Shown here: positions 1 to 7,901 of the stretch, piece by piece
Layout: every line of letters begins with the position of its first letter
Numbering within the stretch: the first letter of the stretch is position 1
Assembly: GCF_021295095.1 (NCBI RefSeq)
Contig: NZ_JAJLQX010000003.1
Span: 1-64,000 of the forward strand
Source of the DNA: Phocaeicola oris
GTDB lineage: Bacteria > Bacteroidota > Bacteroidia > Bacteroidales > Bacteroidaceae
Direction of reading: 5' to 3'
Length of the DNA: 64,000 nt
Notes under the pieces: model-generated
What the model saw: only the letters and a program-made list of their open reading frames with translations
Told to the model about the DNA's origin: nothing
Database searches by the model: none
Position numbers and translations under genes: made by a program

Positions 1-41
1 GAGGTTAATAAAAAGAAGTTCATAGATGGGTTCCTGAATAT

Positions 42-70
42 AAAAAAGTAGGCTGGAATTACCAGCCTAC
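42..70 (-). terminator. Intrinsic terminator (minus strand)
   Basis: A perfect 9-bp inverted repeat (GTAGGCTGG / CCAGCCTAC) with a 5-nt loop lies at 48-70. Read on the minus strand it is followed by six T, the layout of a rho-independent terminator. It would end transcripts coming leftward from the transposase remnant. Confidence 0.7.
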
Positions 71-124
71 CAAATGTCCATTACTAAAACACGAGAGGTT
101 TTCAGCCTACCAAATGTCCATTAC
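63..124. repeat. Two 22-bp direct repeats, 40-bp period
   Basis: The 22 bp at 63-84 recur exactly at 103-124 (both begin CAGCCTACCAAATGTCC). The first copy overlaps the right arm of the terminator at 48-70, so the array may be a decayed duplication of a terminator next to the insertion-sequence remnant. Confidence 0.75.
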
Positions 125-144
125 GCCGCTTTTTATAATGTATT

Positions 145-372
145 CTATGTGCCATACATTCTTGAACGGTCATCATTGACCGTATCAATGGTAAACCTTT
201 TACGTAACATGATTCTGTTCTGCAATAGTGTGATGAAATCTTTCATGTTCTTGCGTAATTTTGTCATCAGACGTATATCGTCAATGAAAAGTTTTTCAAA
301 TGAACTTTGTAATATGTATCTTTTATCAGCATACAACTTCACCGAAAAGTTTTTCGGTGAAGTCCATGACTT
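145..372 (-). pseudogene. IS982-family transposase remnant
   Basis: This is an open minus-strand fragment of about 75 codons. It reads KLYADKRYI...FEKLFIDDIRLMTKLRKNMKD...LRKRFTIDTVND and resembles the C-terminal third of IS982-type transposases (KLFADKGYI, TKIRxNMKN, LRKRxIIETVND). It is bounded by a stop on the N-terminal side and stops before the usual C-terminal IEHTRHRS stretch, so only an internal piece survives. No intact terminal inverted repeats were found. The catalytic DDE core cannot be complete in so short a piece. The family call rests on motif memory, not on a search. Confidence 0.6.
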
Positions 373-379
373 TCAATAA

Positions 380-681
380 AAATGGAATTATTATTGTATC
401 TTATTAATTGTCAACTATAAAGACACTAAAAGCATCGCGCTCCTATAACTTTTCAAATAGATTTCTTATATCGAACTCAGTTGTTTTATAGGTTTTCTTA
501 TAATAACTAATGCAAAATTAAACTAATTTTTTCTTCTTTACAAGAAAAAAACAGAAATTATGCAAAAAATATTCTTATTAGTTGCGTTATAGAGTTAACT
601 AATAAGCGCAAATATATAGGAATAGTATTTGAAAAACTCCTTGTTTAGAGTAGATACTTTCGCTTTCATCAATATATTCCA
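380..681. other. AT-rich intergenic region with an inverted repeat
   Basis: No gene is supported here. At 574-583 and 597-606 lie perfect 10-bp inverted arms (CTTATTAGTT / AACTAATAAG), and just to the right a minus-strand TATATTTG (609-616). Read on the minus strand, promoter, hairpin and then a T-rich tract follow within about 60 nt, so only a very short transcript could arise. Its function is unknown. Confidence 0.4.
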
Positions 682-803
682 TACCTTTGTTCACAGGTTA
701 AGTACTTATTTTCACTACAAAGAAATAAGGTGAATCCGGTAAATTGAAAATAACAAAAGCCGTGTATCATTACTTCTCTGTAAATGAATACACGACTTTT
801 TAT
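682..803 (+). ncRNA. Candidate small RNA of about 105 nt
   Basis: A TACCTTTG -7 box (682-689) is followed about 70 nt later by a stem (CGTGTATCATT pairing, with one bulge, with AATGAATACACG at 761-794) and a five-T run, the layout of an independently transcribed and terminated RNA. The -33 region is weak. The inferred RNA would run from about 696 to 800. There is no coding ORF of note. No known RNA family is recognised. Confidence 0.35.
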
Positions 804-819
804 GCATCTTATAGACACA

Positions 820-854
820 CAAAAAGAAAGTGTGCCTATTTAGACACACTCTCT
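820..854 (-). terminator. Terminator of the metal-uptake operon
   Basis: The inverted arms at 826-834 and 845-853 (one mismatch) are followed on the minus strand by a run of five T. It lies 17 bp beyond the stop of the last gene of the minus-strand operon. Confidence 0.7.
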
Positions 855-870
855 TTTAAATACATCATAA

Positions 871-3240
871 TTAATAGCTTATTTTTGCGCCAACAAAATA
901 GCTTCTTGGTAAAGACGGACCATAAATATATCCGGAGTCACGATTCCAACCTTTATCAAAATCTTTTTGATAAGCATTGGTGATATTCTGTATTCCCGCA
1001 TTGACTTGTAAAATAGTTTGTTTATATACCGGTATATCATACGCAACTTTCAGATTCAACGTAAAGAAATCAGGAGTAGTAATGGCAAGAGGATCACGTT
1101 TTCCAGGACCTTCTTCAATACCCGCACGTCCAACCAACATCTTTCCCGTATATGTACCCGACAGAGATGTACTCAAACGTTTCATTGGCTTAATTGTTGT
1201 AGTAAAATATCCGTAAATATCAGGAGTACGCATCATCTTTTTCTCTTTAGGCGCATTTTCATCCCATTCTACCGCTTCGTCATATCGGCTTTTCTGGAAT
1301 GTAATTCCACCTTGAAGTTGGAACCATGATGTAAACGCAACTTTTCCTTCAAGGTTTAATCCCCAGACTTTTGCTCCGTATGCATTGTAACGTTCAAGAA
1401 TATCATTGCCTTGAGCATCTTTTTTATCTAACTTTCTGGAGGCAAACACGTCATCTAATATAGTATAAAAACCTTCTATCAACAGATTAGTCTGTACTTT
1501 TCCAAAAGAATGATATAAATCAGTCGACACACTGAAACTGTTAGAACGTTCTTCTTTCAAATTCTCCGCTAAACGTGTCACAACACGGTCTCCTCCGACA
1601 ATGCCCACATGCAAATCCTCATCGAATGCTTGTGGAGCACGGAATCCTCCGGAATAACTTGCGCGGAAATTAACATTCTTACTTGGATTAAAGCGTAAGT
1701 TTACTCTTGGTGAGAATATGGCTTTACTTACTAAATTATGCTTATCCACACGTCCTCCCACAAGGAAGCTCCATTGTTCATTCTTCCATTCATTTTGAAA
1801 GAAAGCACTGGCAATACGTATCTTCTGGTCCATGTTTCTTTGATAAGCTAAGACTTCATCTTTCAAACCGTCATAATTATATTCTGCTCCTACTGTAAAG
1901 TCGGAAGGAAGAAATATTAGTTTATCAAACGAATGTATATATTGTGCTCCACCCACTAATGTAAGATCGCTGCTAGTTCCATAGGCTTTTTCCGCATTTT
2001 CTTTATCTTCTTCGGTAATGCCTTCACCCGTTCCACCATAATAACTCTTTCTGTCGGTATTTTGGAAAGAGAAATACACATTCAATCTATTCTTTTCATC
2101 CGGAGCGAAATAATCATAGCTTATTCCTCCACCATTGATATTATGTTCTATCTGTTCTGTAATATTAGACTCGTGGGGTGGACGCTTTAGCATATTCCCA
2201 CCACGACGGAATTCATTAATGCTATGATACTGCAATGTTATTTTTGAAAATGGGCTAAGACGTAAGAAAGAACGTAAGCCGATCGTTTGATTCCGTAAGT
2301 TAGGAAGTTCTGTATATCCGTCTCCATCATGGTCGTAACCGGAACGGTAACGGTTTTGTCCGTAAACAAAGAATCCTGCCCTATTATCTTCCGTAACTAA
2401 AGAAGCATTCAAGGTCGTATTGTTTTCAAAAGAATTACTTCCACCTAAAGACATCAACGAATGAGCAGCCTCTGCCGAATTGTGAGTAGGTTCTTTTGTG
2501 ATGATATTAATTGTACCTCCAATGGCTGACGCTCCAAAAAGAGCGGATCCGCCACCACGTACCACCTCTACACGTTCAATCATACTTGATGGTATTTGCT
2601 CCAACCCGTATACTCCGGTTAACGCGGAGAATATAGGACGTGAATCCATCAATATTTGTGAATAATGCCCATCCAATCCGTTGATACGAACCTGAGTAAA
2701 CCCACAATTCTGGCAATTATCCTCCACACGTACCCCCGGCTGGAAGCATAAGCCTTGCGCTAAACAAGTAGAATGAGTGTTTTCAAAAAGCTTTGAATCT
2801 GCTACACTGACTAAATTAGGAGCAATCCTACGCATTGTTTCCATTCGATTGGCAGAAACAACCACTTCATCCAATGCAATGTCGTCTTCTTCCAACTCGA
2901 AATTAAGCTCTTGAGTAGTATTCTTTTGAGTGACCACTTTCTTCTGTATTGTGCGGTATCCGATATATTTCACCTCAATGGTTAATGTACCAACAGGTAA
3001 ATTCTTTAAGAAGTAATGTCCTGTTGCATCTGTCGTTGTACCAATAGTAGTACCTTTAACTAATATATTAATGTAAGGTAAATGTTCTCCACTTTTTTTA
3101 TCTTTTACATGTCCGTATACATTTGCATCCGTACCATTATTTGGTAATGGAATATTATCGTTAGCAAACAATGGAGTAAAAAGTAATTGTAAAATAATAA
3201 CTATATAATTTATTCTTTTATGTAATATATTTCCCATCAA
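871..3240 (-). CDS. TonB-dependent receptor with CarboxypepD_reg domain and plug CxxC
   Basis: This outer-membrane TonB-dependent receptor has 789 residues. A hydrophobic signal segment (about 8-26) is followed by a carboxypeptidase-regulatory-like sandwich (about 40-115), a plug (about 125-255, ending GGTINIITKEP) and a beta-barrel that ends on an aromatic residue (FVGAKISY). The family imports scarce ligands using energy from TonB-ExbBD. An unusual feature is a cluster of cysteines in the plug (GLCFQPG and, about a dozen residues on, DNCQNCGF), with a CxxC that could bind metal or form a disulfide. It is the last gene of a five-gene minus-strand operon, 24 bp after the preceding lipoprotein gene. 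The substrate is not determinable; a metal or metal complex is inferred from the His-rich neighbours. Confidence 0.9.
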   Translation of the reverse strand: MMGNILHKRINYIVIILQLLFTPLFANDNIPLPNNGTDANVYGHVKDKKSGEHLPYINILVKGTTIGTTTDATGHYFLKNLPVGTLTIEVKYIGYRTIQKKVVTQKNTTQELNFELEEDDIALDEVVVSANRMETMRRIAPNLVSVADSKLFENTHSTCLAQGLCFQPGVRVEDNCQNCGFTQVRINGLDGHYSQILMDSRPIFSALTGVYGLEQIPSSMIERVEVVRGGGSALFGASAIGGTINIITKEPTHNSAEAAHSLMSLGGSNSFENNTTLNASLVTEDNRAGFFVYGQNRYRSGYDHDGDGYTELPNLRNQTIGLRSFLRLSPFSKITLQYHSINEFRRGGNMLKRPPHESNITEQIEHNINGGGISYDYFAPDEKNRLNVYFSFQNTDRKSYYGGTGEGITEEDKENAEKAYGTSSDLTLVGGAQYIHSFDKLIFLPSDFTVGAEYNYDGLKDEVLAYQRNMDQKIRIASAFFQNEWKNEQWSFLVGGRVDKHNLVSKAIFSPRVNLRFNPSKNVNFRASYSGGFRAPQAFDEDLHVGIVGGDRVVTRLAENLKEERSNSFSVSTDLYHSFGKVQTNLLIEGFYTILDDVFASRKLDKKDAQGNDILERYNAYGAKVWGLNLEGKVAFTSWFQLQGGITFQKSRYDEAVEWDENAPKEKKMMRTPDIYGYFTTTIKPMKRLSTSLSGTYTGKMLVGRAGIEEGPGKRDPLAITTPDFFTLNLKVAYDIPVYKQTILQVNAGIQNITNAYQKDFDKGWNRDSGYIYGPSLPRSYFVGAKISY

Positions 3241-3264
3241 ATTAATGTTTGGTTATATGTGTTT

Positions 3265-3756
3265 CTAATCCTTTTTATCTAAAATCTTTATGCTTACAGC
3301 CTTCAGCTCCTGCCATCCTGATTTATCGGTTACCCTAACCATAAAATGATAGTCTCCCGAGTCAATATTTGCAGGAATAGGGATATTAACCTGAGCATTG
3401 TATCGTAAAGAATTCTCTTGAATAAAGAAATCTTTGTTATATACCCACGGTTGCACGGGTTTCTTCTTTTCATCTAAAGAACAATCTCCTGCATCGGTAC
3501 TATGGGTATGATGATCGAAATTATTATGTATTTCAATATTGTAACTCCCTAAACCTTCGTTATCAGTGAAAGTATATCTAAAAGGTATTTCTTCTCCTTT
3601 ATAGAATACTTGGCAGTTTTGAGGTACTGCATCACTATTTGTTTCTATTACCGGTTTTTCCAAGTCTTTGTGGCTTTCCTCCTTGCTACAACTTGTAACA
3701 AGGAGGAATAAAAGCAAATTCAAGCTATAAATTACTAAATGTTTATTACTTATCAT
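3265..3756 (-). CDS. DUF4625-like lipoprotein (short)
   Basis: A 163-residue lipoprotein: the hydrophobic N-terminus ends in a lipobox, LLVTSC, followed by the acidic stretch SKEES typical of lipoproteins exported to the cell surface in Bacteroides. The rest is one Ig-like/DUF4625-type domain, with a central EIHNNFDHHTHS segment rich in histidine and a closing DYHFMVRVTDKSGW motif. It shares the DxxSGxYHxxxxVTD pattern with the next gene upstream, so the two are probably paralogues. The His cluster suggests metal binding, which is inference. It sits between two TonB receptors in one operon. Confidence 0.8.
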   Translation of the reverse strand: MISNKHLVIYSLNLLLFLLVTSCSKEESHKDLEKPVIETNSDAVPQNCQVFYKGEEIPFRYTFTDNEGLGSYNIEIHNNFDHHTHSTDAGDCSLDEKKKPVQPWVYNKDFFIQENSLRYNAQVNIPIPANIDSGDYHFMVRVTDKSGWQELKAVSIKILDKKD

Positions 3757-3784
3757 ACTATATACTTTATTATTAAATATTAAT

Positions 3785-4897
3785 TTATTTTTTTGTTATA
3801 CTAAATTTCTCTTTGAATATCTTACTTGCTCCTTGTGCGTATTCTATTCTAATCTCAAGAATATATTCTCCTGCAGGAGCATATTTACCATCGTCAGATT
3901 TAGCTTCTAACTTTTGATTAAAAGCATATTCCTTTAATTCTTTATTAGCAAATTCCTCTTTTAATGTATGATTATAAAAATATTCTTTTGGAGCATCTTC
4001 TTTATAAATTCGCATACGAATAGAATGTATATTACCTTCAGCTTTTACATTGAACTTGGTCATAATATCTGAAGCCACAGCTGAATGTTTCGTACCGATT
4101 TCAATATCCGATAATGTTGCGTCACTCTTTTTGAACATAACGCCTTCAATAGCATGTTCCGATACTTCTCCTTGCTTATCATATACATTAACATGCATGT
4201 GATATTCTCCTACAGGAGCTTTGTCAGAAATAGCAATGTGCTTATGTTGCCCGTTAATGCCCCACTCTTTTTCACCTTCGAATGTGAAAGTCGTATCTAC
4301 TTCAAATGCCGGTGTTCCTTCTTCATTATGAATGTGAACAACAATTTTATCAAGTCCGTTTTCTGCTGTAATATGAGCCGAGACCAGTGGCTTTGTCCCT
4401 ATATAGCCAATTTTATTATCAGGAAAATCATGCGAAGCTCCAAATTTCAGATCTTTTACTGTGATATGCTTAGACGCCTCTTTTATCATTAATTCAGATT
4501 CCTTCATTTCCGTTTGCCCTAATTGGTCTGTTACGGTAAAATGCAAATGATATTCTCCGGAAGGAGCATCTGCAGGAATATCAATATGCTCATGAAACTT
4601 TACATTCTTTACACCGATATATTTACCGTCAGTAAAAGATTGTGTTATTTTAAAATTACCACCTTTCTTCTGATGAATTTCTATATCAATACGTTTTATT
4701 AAACTTTCGGCAATGATTTCACCTTCAAGATGAAGGTCACTCCCCGCAGTTACTGTTTTACTATTTTCCGCGCCAACCTCTGTCAAATTAATAACCGGTT
4801 TTGCGTTATCATTTGGATCATCTTTTTTACAAGATGAAAAAATAAACATACATAAACTAAATACGAATGTTGTTATAAATAATAAATTCTTTTTCAT
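3785..4897 (-). CDS. DUF4625-like lipoprotein with repeated Ig-like domains
   Basis: A 370-residue lipoprotein (lipobox about FIFSSC, then KKDDPND, a likely surface-export signal). At least two, probably three, repeats of about 110 residues are visible, each with an EIHQKK or HIHNEEG strand and a closing PSGEYHLHFTVTDQLGQ or PVGEYHMHVNVYDKQG motif. The His-x-His pattern recurs in each repeat (HLHF, HMHV, HKHI). The architecture fits a surface-exposed ligand or metal-binding partner of the adjacent TonB receptors. DUF4625 is the recognised family; its biochemical role is not known to me. The gap to the upstream receptor gene is 75 bp. Confidence 0.8.
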   Translation of the reverse strand: MKKNLLFITTFVFSLCMFIFSSCKKDDPNDNAKPVINLTEVGAENSKTVTAGSDLHLEGEIIAESLIKRIDIEIHQKKGGNFKITQSFTDGKYIGVKNVKFHEHIDIPADAPSGEYHLHFTVTDQLGQTEMKESELMIKEASKHITVKDLKFGASHDFPDNKIGYIGTKPLVSAHITAENGLDKIVVHIHNEEGTPAFEVDTTFTFEGEKEWGINGQHKHIAISDKAPVGEYHMHVNVYDKQGEVSEHAIEGVMFKKSDATLSDIEIGTKHSAVASDIMTKFNVKAEGNIHSIRMRIYKEDAPKEYFYNHTLKEEFANKELKEYAFNQKLEAKSDDGKYAPAGEYILEIRIEYAQGASKIFKEKFSITKK

Positions 4898-4972
4898 AAT
4901 TGTTTTATTAAATTAATATTTTTCTCTATTCACTTATTATACGATATCTTCTTTTTAGTTGCTATCTTTATT

Positions 4973-7117
4973 TTAAAAAACAACTCCTATCATTAAAGAG
5001 AAGTTACGACCCGGTTCAGGCACATCGATTAATCGATAAAAACTGGTGTGGTCATAATATCTCTTGTTTAACAAATTTAATCCTTGCAGATTGAGCTTTA
5101 ATCCATAACTTTTCCATGTAAAAACTTTACCAATGCTCATGTTCAGCACACTATATCCTTTTGTCGCTTTTTCAGGAGGAACGATTTCATTCTGATCTCC
5201 GACAACTTTATAAGTGATTGAAATAAAACCGCTCTTTTCTTCCTGTTCCGGCGAAAGTATATATTTTAGTTCCGTACCAATTGACCAAGGAGGCGAAAAA
5301 GGTAATGTATATCCTTTCTTATCACCTGAAAGTTGTTCTGCATATAAATATTCTCCTTTTAATCCGGTCTCCCACTTTCGTGAAAACTTATAATTTGCTT
5401 CTGCTTCAAATCCATAACGAATAACTCTGCTCTGCGTATAATAATAAGTCTGCAACCCTTCTGTATAACCGGAAGTCGGATTCAAATAGATATAATTGGG
5501 AAAATAATTCAGATAAGGATCTAACTGGATGTTAATAACATCATTATGCCAATTGATTCCCGCGTCAAACTGATAAGATTCTTCCGGAGACAACTTAGAT
5601 TCTCCTTTCTCATAACGGAATATGTGATAATTAATACCATCAGCACCTAACTCTTTCGGAATGGGCGCACGGAAACTTTTCCCTAAATTTGCTTTCAGTA
5701 TCCATTGCCCTACATTATAATTGACGCCAAGAGACCATGTAAGACTATTAAATGAACGTTTTAAATCGGCAGAACGTTCTTTATATATAGAATCCAATCC
5801 CTCAACAGGCGTTTTATACCAATCGCTATAGTGATGAATATGAGTATGTATTTTATCAAGACGTATACCGGCACTCAAAATCAAATCTTCAGTCAGATGA
5901 TACCGATCATATACATATCCTCCGTAAGAAGTTGTTTCAAAATCCGGAATGATAAATCCCCATCCACCTCGTTTATTATGTTGATATTCAATATTTAATC
6001 CCGCTCTCAGACTATGCTTTTCCGCCAATAACGTATTCATGCTTACATTAGCAGTATAAGTATTCTTGACATACTTTCTTTCCAATGTATTGGGCGGTAT
6101 AGGCATATAACCATGCGATATGGGTTCCGATTGTTCCTTACGAAGATTATTCTGGAAAGAAAGATCACTTTCCATGTGTATCTTTCCCCATCGCCAAGCC
6201 GAGTGGTTTATTATCTTCAAATGATTAACTCCATGAAATGGCAAATCAATATCTCTCCGAGAACGATCATAGTCTATGTCCGACATTCGCACTTCCAATC
6301 CATGTGCGTCAGCAAAAAAACCGCTTTTTGCATACGTATCGGAAATTCTTATACTGGAAGAAAAGTTATCTCCCAGATATCCAAATGTGAAACTTCCGTC
6401 ATATTCTTTGCCGGCAGTATTACGTAAACGCCTATTCTTTAATTTTATATAGTAAGAGTAGTACTGAATACTATCGGCAGGAACCTTGTAATCGGCATAG
6501 TCAATCAGTGTCAAGTTTGCCCGATAATAAAAATGCTTGTTCTTTCCGGCTAATTGAGCAGAAAGTCCAACTGATTCATTATTGCTTCGTGCGAATAAAT
6601 CAATTTTTCCTTCATATCGTTTGATAGGAATATAATTACTGTACAGGTTTATGACGCCTCCAATAGCATCTGAACCATAGAGTAAAGTAGAAGGGCCTTT
6701 TATCACTTCAACTTTATCAATGGAAAACTGATCTATTTCAAGACCATGATCTTCTCCCCATTGCTGTCCTTCATGTTTAATGCCGTTTTCTGTTACTACC
6801 ATCCTGTTAAAACCTAACCCGCGTATGGCCGGTTTTGATTGCCCGGAGCCTATATTCATAGCTTTGACTCCCGGTATCCCCGCCAAACTTTGCATCAGGC
6901 TACCGGATATATTGGCATCTATATAGGATTTCCCTATGCTCACAAGATTCTGAGAAGATTTCATCATAACGTCTCTCTTGTTATTGTTTCCTATAATAAC
7001 AACTTCATTCATTGTTATGCCATCCTTTACCATGCTTTTGACAGTGTCCTGCTGTTGAGCATGAGATAAAACGACCAGCATGAATGATACAGCTGTTACA
7101 GCCATCCTTTTCATCAT
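4973..7117 (-). CDS. TonB-dependent receptor, possible ZnuD-like metal receptor
   Basis: A 714-residue TonB-dependent receptor with a signal peptide (MLVVLSHAQQ region, cleaved near residue 21) and, unlike the first receptor of the operon, no CarboxypepD_reg domain. The plug (about 35-160) contains GIPGVKAMNIGSGQSKPAIRG and a conspicuous GQQWGEDHGLEID segment, then GSDAIGGVINLYSN. The barrel is His- and Tyr-rich and ends ...FSLMIGVVF. The QWG-DHG segment and the His-rich extracellular loops (THIHHYSDW) recall zinc receptors of the ZnuD type, but that assignment is tentative. The start could be either of two adjacent ATGs (7117 or 7114). It is preceded by an inverted repeat at 7147-7172 that may be an operator. 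Confidence 0.88.
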   Translation of the reverse strand: MMKRMAVTAVSFMLVVLSHAQQQDTVKSMVKDGITMNEVVIIGNNNKRDVMMKSSQNLVSIGKSYIDANISGSLMQSLAGIPGVKAMNIGSGQSKPAIRGLGFNRMVVTENGIKHEGQQWGEDHGLEIDQFSIDKVEVIKGPSTLLYGSDAIGGVINLYSNYIPIKRYEGKIDLFARSNNESVGLSAQLAGKNKHFYYRANLTLIDYADYKVPADSIQYYSYYIKLKNRRLRNTAGKEYDGSFTFGYLGDNFSSSIRISDTYAKSGFFADAHGLEVRMSDIDYDRSRRDIDLPFHGVNHLKIINHSAWRWGKIHMESDLSFQNNLRKEQSEPISHGYMPIPPNTLERKYVKNTYTANVSMNTLLAEKHSLRAGLNIEYQHNKRGGWGFIIPDFETTSYGGYVYDRYHLTEDLILSAGIRLDKIHTHIHHYSDWYKTPVEGLDSIYKERSADLKRSFNSLTWSLGVNYNVGQWILKANLGKSFRAPIPKELGADGINYHIFRYEKGESKLSPEESYQFDAGINWHNDVINIQLDPYLNYFPNYIYLNPTSGYTEGLQTYYYTQSRVIRYGFEAEANYKFSRKWETGLKGEYLYAEQLSGDKKGYTLPFSPPWSIGTELKYILSPEQEEKSGFISITYKVVGDQNEIVPPEKATKGYSVLNMSIGKVFTWKSYGLKLNLQGLNLLNKRYYDHTSFYRLIDVPEPGRNFSLMIGVVF

Positions 7118-7146
7118 AGCACTTTACTTATTCAACATAAATAGTT

Positions 7147-7172
7147 ACTGAAATAGTATTTTGTATTTCAGT
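7147..7172. promoter_or_regulatory. Perfect inverted repeat upstream of the second TonB receptor
   Basis: ACTGAAATA at 7147-7155 and TATTTCAGT at 7164-7172 form a perfect 9-bp dyad with an 8-bp spacer, 30 bp upstream of the receptor start (minus strand). There is no T-run, so an operator is more likely than a terminator. A Fur/Zur-type regulator is one possible ligand, but nothing in the sequence proves it. Confidence 0.45.
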
Positions 7173-7327
7173 TAGCCGGTCAATAATCAATGTATATTAC
7201 GGGTGAAAACAAAACAAAACAATACATCCATATTGCTTTGGTAGCATAATACATACCACTGCTGTTTTCTGCCTAATAACTTGTAAACCGACAAAAAGAG
7301 ATAAATAAGGTTTTTACCTTAGATTAA

Positions 7328-7657
7328 TTAATATATAAAAGATAAAAAAGGAGGCGCTCGTAAACATTGTGAATAAGTAGGTCTAAACCTTAACCTATTC
7401 AGATGAAAAATCGGTTCGAAAAGAAAAACAGGGATTATACAACAAATCTGAACTGTTTCAACTTGAGTAAAAGGAGAAAGAGTAAACTGGCAAATTAAAC
7501 ATTCATCATTCGAAGTCGGAACAGATCCTTTTTCTGAATGACTAATAACTATTTTTTGTTCATTGTGATGATGAATACCCTTCACAACGAACAAAGGCAT
7601 AAGCGCAAAAAGCAATACCCATGCAATAGTTATTCTTCTTTTAGCCTTTACTTTCAC
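7328..7657 (-). CDS. Small His/Cys-containing exported protein
   Basis: A 109-residue protein with a basic N-terminus and hydrophobic segment (about 9-25), followed by GIHHHNE, then a DECLICQF motif, a second hydrophobic stretch with ICC, and an Arg/Pro-rich tail (SQCLRAPPF). Small proteins with a His cluster, a CxxC and this RxPP tail are often found at the head of metal-related TonB receptor operons in Bacteroidetes; the family name is not certain. It is the first gene of the operon, 210 bp before the ZnuD-like receptor. A periplasmic metal-binding or sensing role is inference. Confidence 0.6.
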   Translation of the reverse strand: MKVKAKRRITIAWVLLFALMPLFVVKGIHHHNEQKIVISHSEKGSVPTSNDECLICQFTLSPFTQVETVQICCIIPVFLFEPIFHLNRLRFRPTYSQCLRAPPFLSFIY

Positions 7658-7901
7658 TCTGTTCTTTTATTATGGATTGCGAATATATGAACTTTTATCT
7701 GTTCTATATCATGTTTTTATGTTAATTTTTGTTTTATCATGTATTTATACCTATAAATAGGTATCCCGCTAAAACATTAAAGAGAGCCCAATTTTTATAT
7801 AATACAAAGCCAAAATCAAATTCAGCAATTAAATTTATATACTATCATATACTTCTTAATAAAATTTACTAAATTTGTATTGTTAACAAAAATATAAAGA
7901 T
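7658..7901. promoter_or_regulatory. Divergent intergenic region; cas12a promoter
   Basis: This 244-bp A+T-rich region separates the minus-strand metal operon from cas12a. TAAATTTG at 7870-7877 matches the Bacteroidetes -7 box (TAnnTTTG), 24 bp before the cas12a ATG. No convincing -33 TTTG lies about 20 bp upstream of it, so the promoter looks weak or regulated. The sequence before the ATG is A-rich, as usual for this phylum, without a strong Shine-Dalgarno. Confidence 0.5.
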
